This document shows, one piece after another, positions 5,279-6,319 of a stretch of DNA of 6,319 nt. The stretch comes from Chryseobacterium gleum (GTDB lineage Bacteria > Bacteroidota > Bacteroidia > Flavobacteriales_D > Crocinitomicaceae). A model generated the notes under the pieces. It had not been told where the DNA came from, made no database searches, and saw only the letters and a list, made by a program, of their open reading frames with translations. The stretch is taken from contig CALPSU020000152.1 of NCBI GenBank assembly GCA_943326315.2, positions 1 through 6,319 on the forward strand, written 5' to 3'. The position numbers and the translations under genes are program-made. Within the stretch, counting starts at the first letter, position 1; every line of letters begins with the position of its first letter.

Positions 5279-6319
5279 ATGAAACACAACATGAAGTTTT
5301 TAGGATTAGGACTTTTAGGAGGAATGCTTCCATTAGGAGCATTTTTAATGTTGAACAGTAGTCCATCAATGAATTTATCAGATTCTGTAATAGGAGGTGA
5401 TAGAAATTCATACGCCATGAGAACGAGTCTTGGAGATTTACCGAATGCTACAGGAAATTTTGTAGAAGCATCTGAAAATTCAATTAATTCAGTTGTTCAC
5501 GTTACAACTAAAGTTGTTCAAACAAATTTTCAACGCGATTTATTTTCAGAAATGTTTTATGGCCCTGGAGCAGGAGGAAAAGAATTTAAACAATATGGAT
5601 CTGGATCTGGATCTGGAGTTATCGTATCCGCAGATGGGTATATAGTAACAAACAATCATGTTATCGAAAATGCAAGTGAAATTGAAGTGATTCTTAACGA
5701 CAACTCTAAATATACCGCAAAATTAATCGCTACAGATCCTTCAACTGATATTGCAGTATTGAAAATTGAAGGACCTAGCTTTACTCCAATTAAATTAGGT
5801 AATAGTGATGACTTAAGAGTTGGTGAATGGGTACTGGCAGTAGGAAATCCATTTAATTTAACGTCAACAGTTACTGCCGGAATTGTATCTGCAAAAGCAA
5901 GAAACATAAATTTACTTTCAGATAGGACTCATGCAAATGTTGCTCCTATAGAATCTTTCATACAAACTGATGCTGCAGTAAACCCTGGAAACAGTGGAGG
6001 TGCTTTAGTAAATACAAAAGGTGAATTGGTAGGTATCAATACTGCTATTCAATCTCAAACGGGATCTTATGCAGGATATTCGTTTGCCATCCCAGTAAAT
6101 TTAGTTCAAAAAGTGATTGGTGATTTAATTGATTTTGGGATTGTTCAACGAGCATTTTTAGGCGTTCAAATTGCAGATATAACTCAAGAAGTTAAGGAAA
6201 AAAATAAACTACCAAATTTAAAAGGTGTCTTTATCGCAAAAGTTTCTGAGGGAGGAAGTTCTGAAAAAGCAGGTATAAATGATGGTGATGTTATATTGAA
6301 AATTGGAAGTAAAGAAGTA
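5279..6319 (+). CDS. htrA: HtrA/DegP (Do) family serine protease, 3' truncated by window
   Basis: The frame opens with ATG at 5279 and stays open for 347 codons to the window edge. HtrA/DegP proteins are envelope proteases and chaperones that degrade misfolded proteins under stress. Residues 7-25 form a hydrophobic signal or anchor segment without an obvious signal peptidase I site, so it may be an uncleaved membrane anchor. The trypsin-like domain covers about residues 65-285 and has the full triad: His127 in 'TNNHVI', Asp157 in 'STDIAV' and Ser239 in 'GNSGG'. A Gly-Ser run (107-113) precedes the 'GVIVSADGYIVTNNHVI' strand pair. 'GYSFAIPV' (266-273) closes the protease domain. PDZ1 begins near 'RAFLGVQI' (291-298), and its ligand loop region 'GVFIAKVSEGGSSEKAG' is present. 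Any second PDZ domain lies beyond the window. M5 is an alternative start. The leader is A-rich without a Shine-Dalgarno sequence. A near-consensus -7 box (TACCTTTA, 5234-5241) is the best promoter candidate but is weak. The gene is divergent from dapF. Confidence 0.95.
   Translation, partial: MKHNMKFLGLGLLGGMLPLGAFLMLNSSPSMNLSDSVIGGDRNSYAMRTSLGDLPNATGNFVEASENSINSVVHVTTKVVQTNFQRDLFSEMFYGPGAGGKEFKQYGSGSGSGVIVSADGYIVTNNHVIENASEIEVILNDNSKYTAKLIATDPSTDIAVLKIEGPSFTPIKLGNSDDLRVGEWVLAVGNPFNLTSTVTAGIVSAKARNINLLSDRTHANVAPIESFIQTDAAVNPGNSGGALVNTKGELVGINTAIQSQTGSYAGYSFAIPVNLVQKVIGDLIDFGIVQRAFLGVQIADITQEVKEKNKLPNLKGVFIAKVSEGGSSEKAGINDGDVILKIGSKEV
5597..5617 (+). repeat. Short tandem GGATCT repeat coding for Gly-Ser run
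   Basis: Three perfect copies of the hexamer GGATCT plus a further GGA lie inside the HtrA-type gene and encode a Gly-Ser run just before the first conserved strand of the protease domain. Part of this Gly-Ser pattern is normal in the family. The perfect DNA identity suggests recent expansion by slippage, and a change in copy number would stay in frame. Confidence 0.6.

Noticed and set aside
5656..5907. Open frame of 83 codons on the - strand
   Set aside because: It is antisense to the catalytic domain of the HtrA-type protease, which has clear family motifs on the + strand.

Overview
The window looks like a piece of the chromosome of a member of the Bacteroidota, most likely Flavobacteriales. 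The evidence is strongly A+T-rich DNA with the standard genetic code, A-rich translation starts mostly lacking Shine-Dalgarno sequences, one clean Bacteroidota-type -7 box (TAnnTTTG), and protein variants typical of that phylum in DapF and MltG. The assignment to order is inference from protein style, not from a marker gene. No mobile element, CRISPR array, tRNA or rRNA was seen.

Layout from left to right. The 3' end of a thioredoxin reductase gene (trxB, +) enters from the left and meets a strong hairpin terminator (87-128). That terminator also faces a convergent gene (143-1216, -) for a secreted protein built from about nine repeats of roughly 35 residues. Everything from 1292 to 5133 is on the minus strand. 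Read in transcription order it is dapF (diaminopimelate epimerase), a 166-residue unknown protein, a GNAT acetyltransferase, mltG (endolytic murein transglycosylase), and a 272-residue protein joining a SET methyltransferase-like domain to a YchJ domain. The first four are tightly packed (8-bp overlap, then 8-bp and 35-bp gaps) and look like one operon. The SET-YchJ gene follows mltG after 102 bp with no obvious terminator between, so it may be a distal member. A 145-bp divergent intergenic region (5134-5278) separates dapF from an HtrA/DegP-type periplasmic serine protease gene (+) that runs off the right edge inside its first PDZ domain.

Functionally, the central block is about the cell envelope. 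DapF makes meso-diaminopimelate for peptidoglycan and lysine, MltG cuts nascent glycan strands, and the divergent HtrA protease handles damaged or misfolded envelope proteins. The GNAT enzyme and the 166-residue protein have unknown substrates.

The most unusual item is the SET-YchJ fusion (1292-2110). It has a complete-looking SET core and post-SET zinc cluster, followed after only a few residues by a YchJ unit with its SEC-C zinc motif. The orphan repeat protein (143-1216) and the His/Cys-rich 166-residue protein inside the dapF operon are the next most interesting.
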